Shown here: in pieces, positions 16,794 through 25,846 of the stretch
How the letters are laid out: every line of letters begins with the position of its first letter
How positions within the stretch are numbered: the first letter of the stretch is position 1
From: Thermoanaerobacterium thermosulfurigenes
Lineage (GTDB): Bacteria; Bacillota; Thermoanaerobacteria; Thermoanaerobacterales; Thermoanaerobacteraceae
Direction of reading: 5' to 3'
DNA: 64,000 bases
NCBI RefSeq assembly: GCF_051201035.1
Contig: NZ_JBPODR010000013.1
Span: 1 to 64,000 of the forward strand
Translations under genes and position numbers: made by a program
Notes under the pieces: generated by a model
Databases searched by the model: none
Told to the model about the DNA's origin: nothing
What the model saw: only the letters and a program-made list of their open reading frames with translations

Positions 16794-17591
16794 ATGAACG
16801 TATTTTTGTACGAGTTGAAATCAAAAACAAAGTCTTTAGCCGTATGGTCTATATCATTAGCTTTTGTGGCAGTTTTTTTACTTTCCATGTATCCTACGTT
16901 TTACAAGAATGCGTCTTTGTTTAAGGATGTATTAGAAGGCTATCCTGTGGCCGTGAGGAAGGCTTTTGGCATTTCCATAGACGACATAATTGAGTTTTTA
17001 GGCTATTATTCTTATGTATTTTCTTATGTGGTGCTTTTAGGTGCTATACAAGCCATGAATTACGGTGTTGCTGCAATATCAAAGGAGATTAAGCTTAAGA
17101 CGGCTGATTTTCTCATGGCAAAACCTGTAAAGCGAGGATCTATTTTGACGTCAAAGATTTTGTCATCCATCGTCATACTTCTGATTACAGATGCCGTTTA
17201 CTTTTTATCTGCATTTATCATGGCAAAATCAGTGACGAAAGGGCCCTTTAACATCAAACTCTTTTTCATGATTTCTGTCACACTTTTGTTTGTAGAGATG
17301 ATATTTTTATCGCTGGGGGTTTTGTTGTCATCAGTTGTGAAGAAGATCAAGTCTACAACTTCTATATCTTTAGGAGTGGTATTTGCATTTTATGTAATTG
17401 GCATGATTCAGGCTATTTTAAACGACGACAACATGAAATATTTGACGCCTTTTAAATATTTCGATTTAAACTACATTATGAAGAATTCTTCTTACGACGT
17501 TCATTTTTCCATCATATCTTTGATTATAGTCGTTGTGTCGATTTTTTTAAGCTATGTCTTTTTCCAAAAAAGAGACATTTACGCAATGTAA
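16794..17591 (+). CDS. ABC-2 type transporter permease
   Basis: A 265-residue membrane protein with about six transmembrane helices, beginning with a cytoplasmic MNVFLYELKSKTKSLAVW segment typical of NatB-like ABC-2 permeases. The motif KTADFLMAKPVKRGSILTSK between helices 2 and 3 is the characteristic 'mode of attachment' loop of these exporters. It shares fold and ending (FFQKRDIYAM) with the next gene, so the two probably form a heterodimer with the upstream ATPase. SD AAGGGGGTG, 12 bases after the ATPase stop. Confidence 0.88.
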   Translation: MNVFLYELKSKTKSLAVWSISLAFVAVFLLSMYPTFYKNASLFKDVLEGYPVAVRKAFGISIDDIIEFLGYYSYVFSYVVLLGAIQAMNYGVAAISKEIKLKTADFLMAKPVKRGSILTSKILSSIVILLITDAVYFLSAFIMAKSVTKGPFNIKLFFMISVTLLFVEMIFLSLGVLLSSVVKKIKSTTSISLGVVFAFYVIGMIQAILNDDNMKYLTPFKYFDLNYIMKNSSYDVHFSIISLIIVVVSIFLSYVFFQKRDIYAM

Positions 17592-17603
17592 GGGGGGATA
17601 TGA

Positions 17604-18404
17604 GTGAATATTTACATTAAAGAGATGAAATCCAGCGTTAAGTCGTTGATTATATGGTGTTTGGTGATGATTGCCTTTGTAGCTTCGTCGATGGGAAAGT
17701 ACGCTGCCAGCTCGTCTATATCTGGTCAATCTCTTAACGACATGATTTCAAAGATGCCTGACGCGCTAAAATCCATGTTTGGCAGTGGAAATTTTGACTT
17801 ATCGAAGGCTATAGGTTTTTACGGCGCCATGTTTATATACATCGTATTGATGGCTGCTTTGCACGCTTCACTGATTGGCTCTAATATACTTTCTAAAGAG
17901 GAAGATGATAAGACTGCGGAATTTTTGATGTCAAAACCTGTACCGAGAGCAAATGTTATTACGTCAAAGCTTTTTGCTGCGCTTACAAATATAATCATTT
18001 TCAATGCTGTTACTTTCATTTCGTCTTTGTACTTTGTGGGATACTACAGCAAGGGTGAAAACATTAGCGGTGATGTGTTAAAATTGATGTTGGGGGTATT
18101 TGCACTGCAGCTTATATATGTTTCATTGGGATTGTATTTTTCAGGTTTTTTAAAAAATCCCAGATTGTCTTCGCCTATTACTATAGGTGTGATGCTGGCA
18201 ACGTATATTTTATCTCTTGCCATAGATATAGACAATCATCTTTCTCGCTTAAAGTACCTTACGCCTTTTAAGTATTTTGACGCAAAGAATTTGATGAATG
18301 GAAAAGGATTTGAGATAATATACGTTGTAATATCTGCTTTGATTGTGGTATTTTGTATTGGCGGGACTTATGTTTTCTATCAAAAGAGGGATTTGAGAAT
18401 TTAG
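17604..18404 (+). CDS. ABC-2 type transporter permease, second subunit
   Basis: A 266-residue paralogue of the preceding permease: it opens MNIYIKEMKSSVKSLIIW, has about six membrane helices, contains KTAEFLMSKPVPRANVITSK and ends FYQKRDLRI. Both halves of a heterodimeric exporter are thus present. It starts at GTG 17604 after an AGGGGGGA SD, 12 bases after its partner. The exported compound is unknown. Confidence 0.88.
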   Translation: MNIYIKEMKSSVKSLIIWCLVMIAFVASSMGKYAASSSISGQSLNDMISKMPDALKSMFGSGNFDLSKAIGFYGAMFIYIVLMAALHASLIGSNILSKEEDDKTAEFLMSKPVPRANVITSKLFAALTNIIIFNAVTFISSLYFVGYYSKGENISGDVLKLMLGVFALQLIYVSLGLYFSGFLKNPRLSSPITIGVMLATYILSLAIDIDNHLSRLKYLTPFKYFDAKNLMNGKGFEIIYVVISALIVVFCIGGTYVFYQKRDLRI

Positions 18405-18422
18405 TTTTAGGAAGGGATCTTT

Positions 18423-19052
18423 TTGTACGAAAGCTTTGAAAATCTAAGCGATGAAAAGAGGAACAGAATAATTGAAGCAAGCCTAAGGGAGTTTTCCGAA
18501 AAAGGCTATATGAGGGCTTCTACAAATGAAATTGTCAAGAATGCTGGAATATCAAAAGGCCTTCTTTTCCACTACTTTAAGAGCAAAAAGAATTTATTTT
18601 TGTATCTTTTTGATCGCATTGTAGATGAGTTTGTTGCTGCTTTTTATGAATTCATAGATGATTCGTCTTCAGATATATTTGACAGGCTCATGAGCTGGAC
18701 AATGGTTAAATTCAGATTGTATTACAGAAAGCCCTTGGAGTACAGATTTTTGACAGTATCTATTTATGATTCGCCAGAAGAAATAAAAGATGACATATTG
18801 AAAAGATATGAGAGAATAAGCAGTGAAGTCATGAAGAAATTTATGGAAAATTTAGATTTGTCGCGATTTCGAAAAGATGTAGATATTAATAGGTCCTTAA
18901 GCTTTATCATGACTTCTATTGAAGCGATTGGCAACAATTATATAAAGATGTATAATCACGACATTGACAGACTTATTGCAGATAAAGATAAAATCATTGA
19001 TGATTTAAAAAGTTGCATAAACATGCTTAAGTATGGTATATATGATAAGTGA
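18423..19052 (+). CDS. TetR-family regulator of the ABC exporter operon
   Basis: A 209-residue repressor starting at TTG 18423 after an AGGAAGGGA SD. The N-terminal HTH reads RIIEASLREFSEKGYMRAST, then NEIVKNAGISKGLLFHYFKS. The remainder is a helical inducer-binding domain. As the last gene of the operon it is well placed to bind the twin TTGAC(C/T)A(A/C)ATGGTCAA sites at the promoter 2.5 kb upstream and thus repress itself and the pump. A hairpin terminator follows at 19066. Confidence 0.85.
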   Translation: MYESFENLSDEKRNRIIEASLREFSEKGYMRASTNEIVKNAGISKGLLFHYFKSKKNLFLYLFDRIVDEFVAAFYEFIDDSSSDIFDRLMSWTMVKFRLYYRKPLEYRFLTVSIYDSPEEIKDDILKRYERISSEVMKKFMENLDLSRFRKDVDINRSLSFIMTSIEAIGNNYIKMYNHDIDRLIADKDKIIDDLKSCINMLKYGIYDK

Positions 19053-19065
19053 GTAAATAAAATTG

Positions 19066-19090
19066 GGTGTTTAATACACCTGATTTTTTT
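19066..19090 (+). terminator. Terminator of the ABC-tetR operon
   Basis: GGTGT (19066-19070) and ACACC (19076-19080) with a five-base loop, then TGA and a run of T. Confidence 0.7.
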
Positions 19091-19173
19091 GCCTTTAAAT
19101 AGGTACTGGATTTTTTCTTCAAAAGTGATACTATTAAGACGTACGGAATTATGAGAAAAGGAAGTGCTTAATT

Positions 19174-19953
19174 ATGAGTTTACATGATGACATAATGAAT
19201 TTCGTCAGTAATGCTGGTGGAGATATAGGTGTTTCTGTAAAAAATCTGAAGACTGGAGAAATGATAGGCGTAAATGAAGAAATGATGTTTCCATCTGCCA
19301 GCACGATAAAAATACTTATCATGGCACAGATATATAAGATGGCTAAAGAAGGGTACATAAGACTGACTGACAATATTGTTTTATCTGACTTTATGAAAAC
19401 TGCAGGCAGCGGGGTTTTGTACCAGTTAAATAGCAAGCACAAATTCACTATAGAAGAACTTATAACATTGATGATCATTATAAGTGACAACACTGCCGCA
19501 AATGTTTTGATCGATATAGCAGATATGAAAAACATAAATAAGATGGCAGAGGATTTAGGTTTGTTTCATACTAAAATCCAGAGAAAGATGATGGATTTTG
19601 AAGCTATAAAATCTGGGAAAGACAATTATACATGTCCAAAGGATATGACACGCCTTTTAGAGCAGATGTACTCTGGAAAAGTTGTAGATGAGGAGTACAG
19701 CATCAAGATGATAGAAATCTTAAAGAAGCAGCAAGATTTAGGCAGGCTTGATATGTACTTGCCAGATGATGTATTGATTGCTCATAAGCCTGGGGAACTT
19801 AAGTCATTAGAGCATGATGTAGGGATAGTGTTTTTAAAAGATTGTGACTACATAATAAGCGTGATGACAAACAACATGAATACGAATCTTGATGGGAAAA
19901 TGGCCATAGGGAAAATATCAAAGATGGTTTACGACGAATACGTAAATGCATAA
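19174..19953 (+). CDS. Class A beta-lactamase-like serine hydrolase without signal peptide
   Basis: A 259-residue protein with the three active-site elements of the serine beta-lactamase/penicillin-binding fold: SASTIK (SxxK, about residues 43-48), SDN (about 109-111) and HKPGE in place of the KTG triad (about 208). The omega-loop region (MMDFEAIKSGKDNYT) lacks the usual ExxLN signature, so true beta-lactam hydrolysis is doubtful. No signal peptide or lipobox is seen; the N terminus MSLHDDIMNFVSNAGG is soluble, pointing to a cytoplasmic serine hydrolase, possibly on peptides or esters. SD GGAAG. It is monocistronic, flanked by terminators. Confidence 0.8.
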   Translation: MSLHDDIMNFVSNAGGDIGVSVKNLKTGEMIGVNEEMMFPSASTIKILIMAQIYKMAKEGYIRLTDNIVLSDFMKTAGSGVLYQLNSKHKFTIEELITLMIIISDNTAANVLIDIADMKNINKMAEDLGLFHTKIQRKMMDFEAIKSGKDNYTCPKDMTRLLEQMYSGKVVDEEYSIKMIEILKKQQDLGRLDMYLPDDVLIAHKPGELKSLEHDVGIVFLKDCDYIISVMTNNMNTNLDGKMAIGKISKMVYDEYVNA

Positions 19954-19954
19954 A

Positions 19955-19979
19955 AGCAGCAAGACTTGCTGCTATTTTT
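19955..19979 (+). terminator. Terminator after the serine hydrolase gene
   Basis: AGCAGCAAG (19955-19963) and CTTGCTGCT (19965-19973), nine perfect pairs with a minimal loop, then ATTTTTA. A minus-strand gene remnant occupies much of the following 290-base gap. Confidence 0.8.
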
Positions 19980-20002
19980 ATTGCATCAACCAATTTGTGA
20001 GG

Positions 20003-20185
20003 TTAGTTTGCCATCAGCACCACGTCTGCCGCTTCTATAGCTGCACCAGTGCCGATTCTTCCCATTGCAATTCCGATGTCTGCTCTTGTTAAAGCGGGAA
20101 CATTATCCCATCTCCAACAAAAGCTACTTTGCCTTTTAAATCAGTATTGCTGCACAGCTTCTCAAAACATATTCTATCTATCTTT
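20003..20185 (-). pseudogene. Remnant of a heavy-metal P-type ATPase
   Basis: The minus strand encodes CFEKLCSNTDLKGKVAFVGDGI and, after a frameshift consistent with loss of four bases around 20105, VPALTRADIGIAMGRIGTGA followed by AIEAADVVLMAN and a stop at 20003-20005. This is the GDGxNDxPAL hinge and following segment near the C terminus of Zn/Cd/Co P1B-type ATPases. Nothing of the remaining some 600 residues is present. It is a deletion scar between the serine hydrolase and dinB. Confidence 0.8.
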
Positions 20186-20205
20186 TTTTATAGTATATTC
20201 CATTT

Positions 20206-20234
20206 TTGCTGCAAACAAGATGCTGTGCTATAAT
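20206..20234 (+). promoter_or_regulatory. Promoter of dinB
   Basis: TTGCTG (20206-20211), 17 bases, TATAAT (20229-20234), 34 bases before the start codon. No LexA-type box is obvious. Confidence 0.6.
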
Positions 20235-20267
20235 ATATTTTAGTAATTCAGTTATGAGGGATAAAAA

Positions 20268-21407
20268 ATGATGCGCAAGATAATCCATGTTGATATGGAT
20301 GCTTTTTTTGCCTCTATTGAGCAACATGACAATCCAAAACTTAGAGGAAAACCTGTCATAGTAGGTGGGCTATCTGGTAGAGGTGTTGTATCTACATGCT
20401 CTTATGAAGCGAGAAAATATGGTGTTCATTCAGCTATGCCTATGTACATGGCGAAGACTTTATGTCCACACGGTATTTTTTTGCCAGTAAGATTTCAGCG
20501 GTACAGAGAGGTGTCTGAAAAAGTATTTGATATTTTATATGAAGTTACTGATATTGTGGAGCCGCTGTCGATTGATGAAGCATACCTGGATGTGACTGAT
20601 ATCGACAAAAATCCAGAAGATATTGCCAAGGAAATAAAAGAGAAAGTGCACATGGTGACAGGGCTTACTGTGTCTGCAGGCGTTTCATACAACAAATTTC
20701 TTGCCAAGATTGCGTCGGATTGGAATAAACCTGATGGACTCATGATCATAACTGAAGATATGGTGCCTGATATATTGAGGCCTTTAAGCGTGTCGAAAGT
20801 TTACGGTATTGGGAAAAAATCTTCTGAAAGGCTTAAAAAAATAGGCGTAGAGAAAGTGGATGATTTGCTAAAATTAAGCCAAGATGAGCTTACGAATATA
20901 TTTGGGAAGTACGGCAAAGAGATATACGACAGGATAAGAGGAATTGATTCAAGACCTGTTGAAACGTACAGGGAAACGAAATCAATAGGGAAAGAGACGA
21001 CGCTAAAAAAAGACACCAGCGATGCAGACTTGCTTTTAAAGTATTTAAGAGGATTTGCTGACATAGTATCATCAGAGCTTAAGGGTGAGAGACTTTACTG
21101 CAGGACTGTAACTGTAAAGATAAAGACCTCAAATTTCACACTTCATACAAGAAGCCGCACATTAAATGAATACATAGATTCGTCAGATGATATTTATTCT
21201 GTTGCCGAGGCCATATTTAAAGAGGCTAAAATGACGCAGCCTGTAAGGCTTATAGGGCTTTCTGTGTCAAACTTAAGTGCAACAAAGATAAAGCAGTTGT
21301 CACTTTTTGATTTGGATGTCAAGAGAAATTTAAAGATCGACAAGATATTATATGATGTGAATAAAAAACTTGGAGGACATTTTGTAAAAAGAGGAAGCGA
21401 TATATAG
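20268..21407 (+). CDS. dinB: DNA polymerase IV (Y family)
   Basis: A 379-residue translesion polymerase. Catalytic motifs are VDMDAFFASIEQ (about 6-17, including the steric-gate aromatic) and LSIDEAYLDVTD (about 100-111), followed by helix-hairpin-helix segments (VYGIGKKSSERLKKIG) and the little-finger domain. Near the C terminus QLSLFD matches the beta-clamp-binding consensus QLxLF, supporting a functional enzyme. It lies ten bases upstream of a MATE gene and may be co-transcribed with it. Confidence 0.95.
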   Translation: MMRKIIHVDMDAFFASIEQHDNPKLRGKPVIVGGLSGRGVVSTCSYEARKYGVHSAMPMYMAKTLCPHGIFLPVRFQRYREVSEKVFDILYEVTDIVEPLSIDEAYLDVTDIDKNPEDIAKEIKEKVHMVTGLTVSAGVSYNKFLAKIASDWNKPDGLMIITEDMVPDILRPLSVSKVYGIGKKSSERLKKIGVEKVDDLLKLSQDELTNIFGKYGKEIYDRIRGIDSRPVETYRETKSIGKETTLKKDTSDADLLLKYLRGFADIVSSELKGERLYCRTVTVKIKTSNFTLHTRSRTLNEYIDSSDDIYSVAEAIFKEAKMTQPVRLIGLSVSNLSATKIKQLSLFDLDVKRNLKIDKILYDVNKKLGGHFVKRGSDI

Positions 21408-21417
21408 GGGGGTCAAA

Positions 21418-22785
21418 ATGGAGAAAGCTGAACAGCGATTTAGTCTTCAGAAGGAAATATTAGAGCTGGCATGGCCTTCTATAACTGAACAAATGCTTAT
21501 AATGATGGTCGGTATGGTGTCAACCATATTTGTGGGCCACATAAGCACAGCTGCTATAGCGGCAGTAGGCATGATAAATACTTTGGTGTTTTTCTTTCAA
21601 TCTATCTTTGCAGGGCTGTCAACAGGGTGCACGGTAATCGTTGCAAGGCTAATAGGAGAAAATGACGATGACAATGCAAAGCTTGCTGTAATGCAGGCGC
21701 TTGTAATGTGCATAATCATTTTTATTTTGTTTACCGTTTTCGGATATATCTTTGCTGTCCCGCTGATAAAATTGTTTTTTGGTTCTGTAGCAAAAGATGT
21801 ATTTGAGCTGGGGCTTATGTATTACAAGATCATTCTTTTGGGCATGCCATTTGTGATAATAGATATTGTATTAGGCGGTGCACTAAGGGGTGCAGGTGAT
21901 ACAAGGACGCCCATGTACATTACGGCTACCATAAACTTGATAAGCCTCATCTTAAACTCTCTTACGGTGTTTGGCGTAAATATCGGCGGACACCAGCTTA
22001 TACCTGCTTTTGGAGTAAAAGGTTCTGCTATGTCTGTCACTATAGCCAGGGTTATAGGTGGTTTTATACAGCTTTATGTTCTTTACTTTGGAAAGAGAAG
22101 GATCAATTTAAGCATAAAAGACGGAGTGAAGCTTAATTTTCCTATGATGTTGAGGATTGTGAAGGTTGGCGTCCCTGCGTCCTTAGAGCAGCTTATAATG
22201 CAAGGCGGATTTTTAATAATGCAGGTTATAGTTTCTACAATGGGTACTGCGTCTATTGCAGTGTACCAAATAGGCATGAATGCCAATGGCCTTGCATTTA
22301 TGCCTATATTCGGATTTCAACTGGCAGCTACTTCTTTGGTTGGAAGAAGCTTGGGGGCTAGAAAGATGATGCTGGCGGAGACGTACGGGAAACTGTCAAA
22401 TAAAATAGCGGTGCGGATAATAACAGTCATAGGAGTCATCATGTTTATATTTGCACGTCAACTTGCCGCACTTTATTCTACAGATCCTGAAGTCATAAGG
22501 ATGGGTGCTGTAGTCATAAGGATATTTGCTGCAATCGAACCGATGTTGGCTATAATGAATGTATTGTCTGGCGTTTTAAGAGCAGCGGGAGATCTGGTGT
22601 ATATAGTTGTGACGGCATTTATAGGGCTTTGGCTTTTTAGGATTGCCATAGGATACGCTTTAGGCAAGTGGATGGGCATGGGCATATATGGCATATGGAT
22701 AGGAATATGCTTTGACTTTGTTGTTCGTTCTTTCATGTACACATACAGATTCAAGCAGGGAAAGTGGAAATACCTCATGGTATAA
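21418..22785 (+). CDS. MATE-family efflux transporter
   Basis: A 455-residue membrane protein with about twelve transmembrane segments in two related halves, each opening in the pattern ILELAWPSITEQMLIMMVG and ...GVPASLEQLIMQGGFL. The ALRGAGDTRTP motif in the first half and GVLRAAGD in the second are hallmarks of this multidrug/sodium antiporter family. SD GGGGGTC just after dinB. Substrate cannot be told from sequence. Confidence 0.92.
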   Translation: MEKAEQRFSLQKEILELAWPSITEQMLIMMVGMVSTIFVGHISTAAIAAVGMINTLVFFFQSIFAGLSTGCTVIVARLIGENDDDNAKLAVMQALVMCIIIFILFTVFGYIFAVPLIKLFFGSVAKDVFELGLMYYKIILLGMPFVIIDIVLGGALRGAGDTRTPMYITATINLISLILNSLTVFGVNIGGHQLIPAFGVKGSAMSVTIARVIGGFIQLYVLYFGKRRINLSIKDGVKLNFPMMLRIVKVGVPASLEQLIMQGGFLIMQVIVSTMGTASIAVYQIGMNANGLAFMPIFGFQLAATSLVGRSLGARKMMLAETYGKLSNKIAVRIITVIGVIMFIFARQLAALYSTDPEVIRMGAVVIRIFAAIEPMLAIMNVLSGVLRAAGDLVYIVVTAFIGLWLFRIAIGYALGKWMGMGIYGIWIGICFDFVVRSFMYTYRFKQGKWKYLMV

Positions 22786-22853
22786 ATAATGATGTTGCAA
22801 TTTTGATAAAATAAATTTATTATAAAAGTATAATTAAGCTGGGAGTTGATTTT

Positions 22854-23360
22854 GTGGATATATTTATTGAAAAACTTGTAAAAAAACAAAAGACATCTAA
22901 GGACATGCTGAAAGCTATAGGACTTATTTTAGCTTCATTGGTAATTGTTTTTTTCATAGTACCTCTTATACCTTTTGTGAAGGGATTTCTCATCTTTTTT
23001 ATCGTTGCAATACCTTTTTTTGCCTATTACGTGATTAAATCGCAAAACGTTGAATACGAGTACGCATATACCAACGGTGAGCTGGATGTAGATAGGATAG
23101 TAGCTGAAAGCAGAAGGAAAAGACTTTTAAGTATTGACTGCAAAGACTTTGAAATCGTAGCAAAGGTGTCAAGCGACAAGTATTCAGATGAGTACAGAAA
23201 GATACCAAACAAGGTGGAAGCGGTAAGTTCAATGACATCACCTGATGTGTACTTCGCTGTCTTTGAAAATGCCGGCAAAAGGACTATTCTCTACTTTGAA
23301 CCTAATGATAAGATGATAGAAGCCATGTGGAAGTACATACCAAGGAAGTTCTTTAAATAA
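22854..23360 (+). CDS. Conserved hypothetical two-helix membrane protein
   Basis: A 168-residue protein starting at GTG 22854 after GGGAGTTG. It has a basic N-terminal head (EKLVKKQKTSKDML), two close hydrophobic helices (about 22-62), then a soluble domain with YTNGELDVDRIVAESRRKRLLSI and many charged residues. I do not recognise catalytic motifs. It resembles an uncharacterised Clostridia family (possibly DUF6106, from memory). It sits 15 bases before trmL and is probably co-transcribed with it. Confidence 0.7.
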   Translation: MDIFIEKLVKKQKTSKDMLKAIGLILASLVIVFFIVPLIPFVKGFLIFFIVAIPFFAYYVIKSQNVEYEYAYTNGELDVDRIVAESRRKRLLSIDCKDFEIVAKVSSDKYSDEYRKIPNKVEAVSSMTSPDVYFAVFENAGKRTILYFEPNDKMIEAMWKYIPRKFFK

Positions 23361-23375
23361 ACTGGAGGAATGCAA

Positions 23376-23846
23376 ATGCCCATAAATGTAGTATTGGTTG
23401 AGCCGGAGATACCGCAAAATACAGGTAATATAGCAAGGACTTGTGTCCTTACAGGATCTAAGCTTCACTTAGTAAAACCGCTTGGTTTTTCTCTAAGTGA
23501 GAAGTATTTAAAAAGGTCTGGACTTGACTATTGGCCATACCTTGACTTAAAGGTGTACGAAAACTTAGAGGAATTTTTAGAGTCTACGAAAGGCTGTAAA
23601 TATTATTTAGCTACCACAAAAGGCAAACACTTTTATCACGAAGTAAAGTACGAAGATGAGTCTTACATCCTTTTCGGGAAAGAATCAGCAGGCCTTCCTC
23701 AGTGGCTTAGAGAGAAGTACGAAGATGATTGCATAAGGATACCTATGAACGAGGTAAAGGCGGAAAGGTCTTTAAATTTGTCAAATTCTGTGGTAATTGT
23801 AGTCTATGAAGCTTTAAAACAATTGGGTTTTCCTAATATGTATTGA
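23376..23846 (+). CDS. trmL: tRNA (cytidine/uridine(34)-2'-O)-methyltransferase TrmL
   Basis: A 156-residue SPOUT methyltransferase that methylates the wobble ribose of tRNA-Leu. VVLVEPEIPQNTGNIARTC at the N terminus, LFGKESAGLP in the middle and NLSNSVVIVVYEALKQLG at the C terminus are the three SpoU/TrmH-type knot motifs with the AdoMet site. Start 23376 is preferred because the GGAGGA SD directly abuts the earlier ATG at 23370. Length matches the family. Confidence 0.93.
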   Translation: MPINVVLVEPEIPQNTGNIARTCVLTGSKLHLVKPLGFSLSEKYLKRSGLDYWPYLDLKVYENLEEFLESTKGCKYYLATTKGKHFYHEVKYEDESYILFGKESAGLPQWLREKYEDDCIRIPMNEVKAERSLNLSNSVVIVVYEALKQLGFPNMY

Positions 23847-23854
23847 TATAAAGT

Positions 23855-23932
23855 GCAGCTAAAATCAGTTTTTCTTTGGTAAGTGCTCGCAAAATACTAA
23901 AAGAAATGTTTTAGCTGCTATTTATTTTTTAT
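23855..23932 (+). terminator. Long-loop inverted repeat after trmL, terminator-like
   Basis: GCAGCTAAAA (23855-23864) and TTTTAGCTGC (23909-23918) are perfect ten-base arms, followed by TATTTATTTTTT. The 44-base loop is unusually long. In the following bases up to 24134 I see no gene or clear element. Confidence 0.5.
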
Positions 23933-24134
23933 GCTTTTCATTTATGGATAATAGAATTATCACTTGCGAATTCAAGTTTGTCATGATATTCCTGCTGCTA
24001 TTAGTAGAGTAGAAATGTTTTTAGCTCTAAATTGAGAAATACTAATATATGCCGATTTCACTTGCAACAATCGTATAGGAAAAAGCTTAAAAAGATATTC
24101 GATTGTAGGTATTTAAAGTCATTGTAAAAGTTTG

Positions 24135-24163
24135 TTGTTAATTACTGTTTGTTGCGGTATACT
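24135..24163 (+). promoter_or_regulatory. Promoter of the AAA-type ATPase gene
   Basis: TTGTTA (24135-24140), 17 bases, TATACT (24158-24163), 37 bases before ATG 24200. Confidence 0.5.
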
Positions 24164-24199
24164 CATAATAGGAGATACCAATTACAAGGTGGTGCTATA

Positions 24200-25846
24200 A
24201 TGGATGATAATAAATTGATATACGCAATTGAAGAAAGAATAGGACAGCCTGATTTATTTACTGGAAGAAAGGAGGAGCTGTCTTATTTTGAAAGATGGGC
24301 AGACGAAATACCTGTGAAATTATCAAGATCAACAGCACTGCTATCAAGAAGAAAAAAAGGGAAAACAGCGCTTGTGGAAAGGCTTTACAATATTATATAC
24401 ACAAAAAATGGTCCTTTAGTGCCGTTTTACTTCGAAGTAAAAGAAGGCAGCAAATGGATCGTTGACTTTGCTTTAAACTTTTATGCGTCTTTCATATCAC
24501 AATATCTGGGTTTTAAACTAAGAGATGTAAACTTATGCCGTACAATAAAAAGCCTTGATGAATTAAATGAAATTGCATCGAAAAATGGATATAAAGCTGT
24601 TTCTGATAACATAAAACTATTTAAAGATGCATTAAAAGATAAAGACATGGTTGATACGATTTGGAATAATGCTCAATTGGCACCGCATAGAATCGCAAGC
24701 GTGACAGGTGATTACATAGTTCAAATAATCGATGAATTTCAGTTTATTAATAGCGAAATATACTGGGATATGGGAAGAACAAGAGTAGCTAATGACCTTG
24801 CAGGATCATATTTATCATTGGCAGAATCAAAAGTCGCGCCAATGCTTGTAACAGGAAGCTGGGTAAGCTGGCTTAAGAACATAATAAGAGGTCAATTGCC
24901 AGGAAGATTTATAGAAACAGAGCTTAATAATTTAAAAGAGGAAGAAGGACTTGAAGCAATATACAATTACAGCATAATAACAGGGGTTCCTGTGTCAGAC
25001 GATGTAGCTCTATATCTAAACAAATTAGTAAATTCAGATCCATTTTATATAAGTGCTATAATACGAAGCATATACAAAGATAAAGATTTAACTACTGTTG
25101 ATGGACTTATTAAAACACTTGATTTTGAATTAAGGCGTGGCAGCATATACGGAACATGGATGGAGTATATAAGCCGCACATTAAGCACAGTAAATGATAA
25201 AAATGCCAAAAAAATAGTCCTGTTTTTATCAAAAAATAGAGAAAAAGAGTGGACGCGGCAGGAGATAATAGCTAAGTGTAATTTACCGTACGATGACAGG
25301 GAAGCCGAGAACAAACTACAAATGCTATTAAAGGGAGATCTCATAAGTGAAGGAAGCACAAGCATAAGGTATAAAGGAATGACAGATGACATATTTTATA
25401 AAGTTTTTAGATACAAATACGAGGAAGAAATAGATAATTTTCCGCTAGAGAAAATATTAGATGAAGAACGGGAAAAGCAGCTTATGGAGATAGAGTCATT
25501 GCAAAAAGAGATAAAGAGCTTAAAAGGCAGGGAAAAATATTATAAAGGGCATATATTAGAATACGTATTGATGAAGTACCTAAAATTTGAACAATATAAA
25601 AAAGAAAATGCAATGCTCAAGGACAAAGTATATAATCCGGTACAAGGAGCTGAATTTGCAAGATATCAAGAAGTAAAGCCATACAAGGTTATGTTGGAAG
25701 GCGGGCGAGAACACGAAGTAGATATTTGGGCAAAAAGCTATGAAGAAGGAAAAGACCTTTTCATAGAGGTAAAAAGCTGGGAGAGGTCTATTAGCAAAAG
25801 TGATACTGAGAAGTTTGTAAAAACGGTAGAAGATAGAAGACTTTAG
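24200..25846 (+). CDS. AAA/STAND-type ATPase with C-terminal DUF234/PD-(D/E)XK-like domain, frameshifted near the end
   Basis: 548 residues in frame. The nucleotide-binding region has TALLSRRKKGKTALVERLY (about 39-57), in which the first Walker A glycine is replaced by serine, and a Walker B IVQIIDEFQFIN (about 175-186). A winged-helix region follows (EWTRQEIIAKCNLP), then a nuclease-like C-terminal domain with EVDIWAKSYEEGKDLFIEVKSW (the D...ExK pattern, about 512-533). This architecture is that of 'archaeal-type' ATPases of unknown function. The start follows AGGTGGTG. The stop at 25844-25846 is premature (see next entry). Its role is unknown; such genes are often accessory. Confidence 0.7.
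   Translation: MDDNKLIYAIEERIGQPDLFTGRKEELSYFERWADEIPVKLSRSTALLSRRKKGKTALVERLYNIIYTKNGPLVPFYFEVKEGSKWIVDFALNFYASFISQYLGFKLRDVNLCRTIKSLDELNEIASKNGYKAVSDNIKLFKDALKDKDMVDTIWNNAQLAPHRIASVTGDYIVQIIDEFQFINSEIYWDMGRTRVANDLAGSYLSLAESKVAPMLVTGSWVSWLKNIIRGQLPGRFIETELNNLKEEEGLEAIYNYSIITGVPVSDDVALYLNKLVNSDPFYISAIIRSIYKDKDLTTVDGLIKTLDFELRRGSIYGTWMEYISRTLSTVNDKNAKKIVLFLSKNREKEWTRQEIIAKCNLPYDDREAENKLQMLLKGDLISEGSTSIRYKGMTDDIFYKVFRYKYEEEIDNFPLEKILDEEREKQLMEIESLQKEIKSLKGREKYYKGHILEYVLMKYLKFEQYKKENAMLKDKVYNPVQGAEFARYQEVKPYKVMLEGGREHEVDIWAKSYEEGKDLFIEVKSWERSISKSDTEKFVKTVEDRRL

Noticed and set aside
20049..20243. 64-codon plus-strand ORF
   Set aside because: It runs antisense through the P-type ATPase remnant and the dinB promoter and has no SD.
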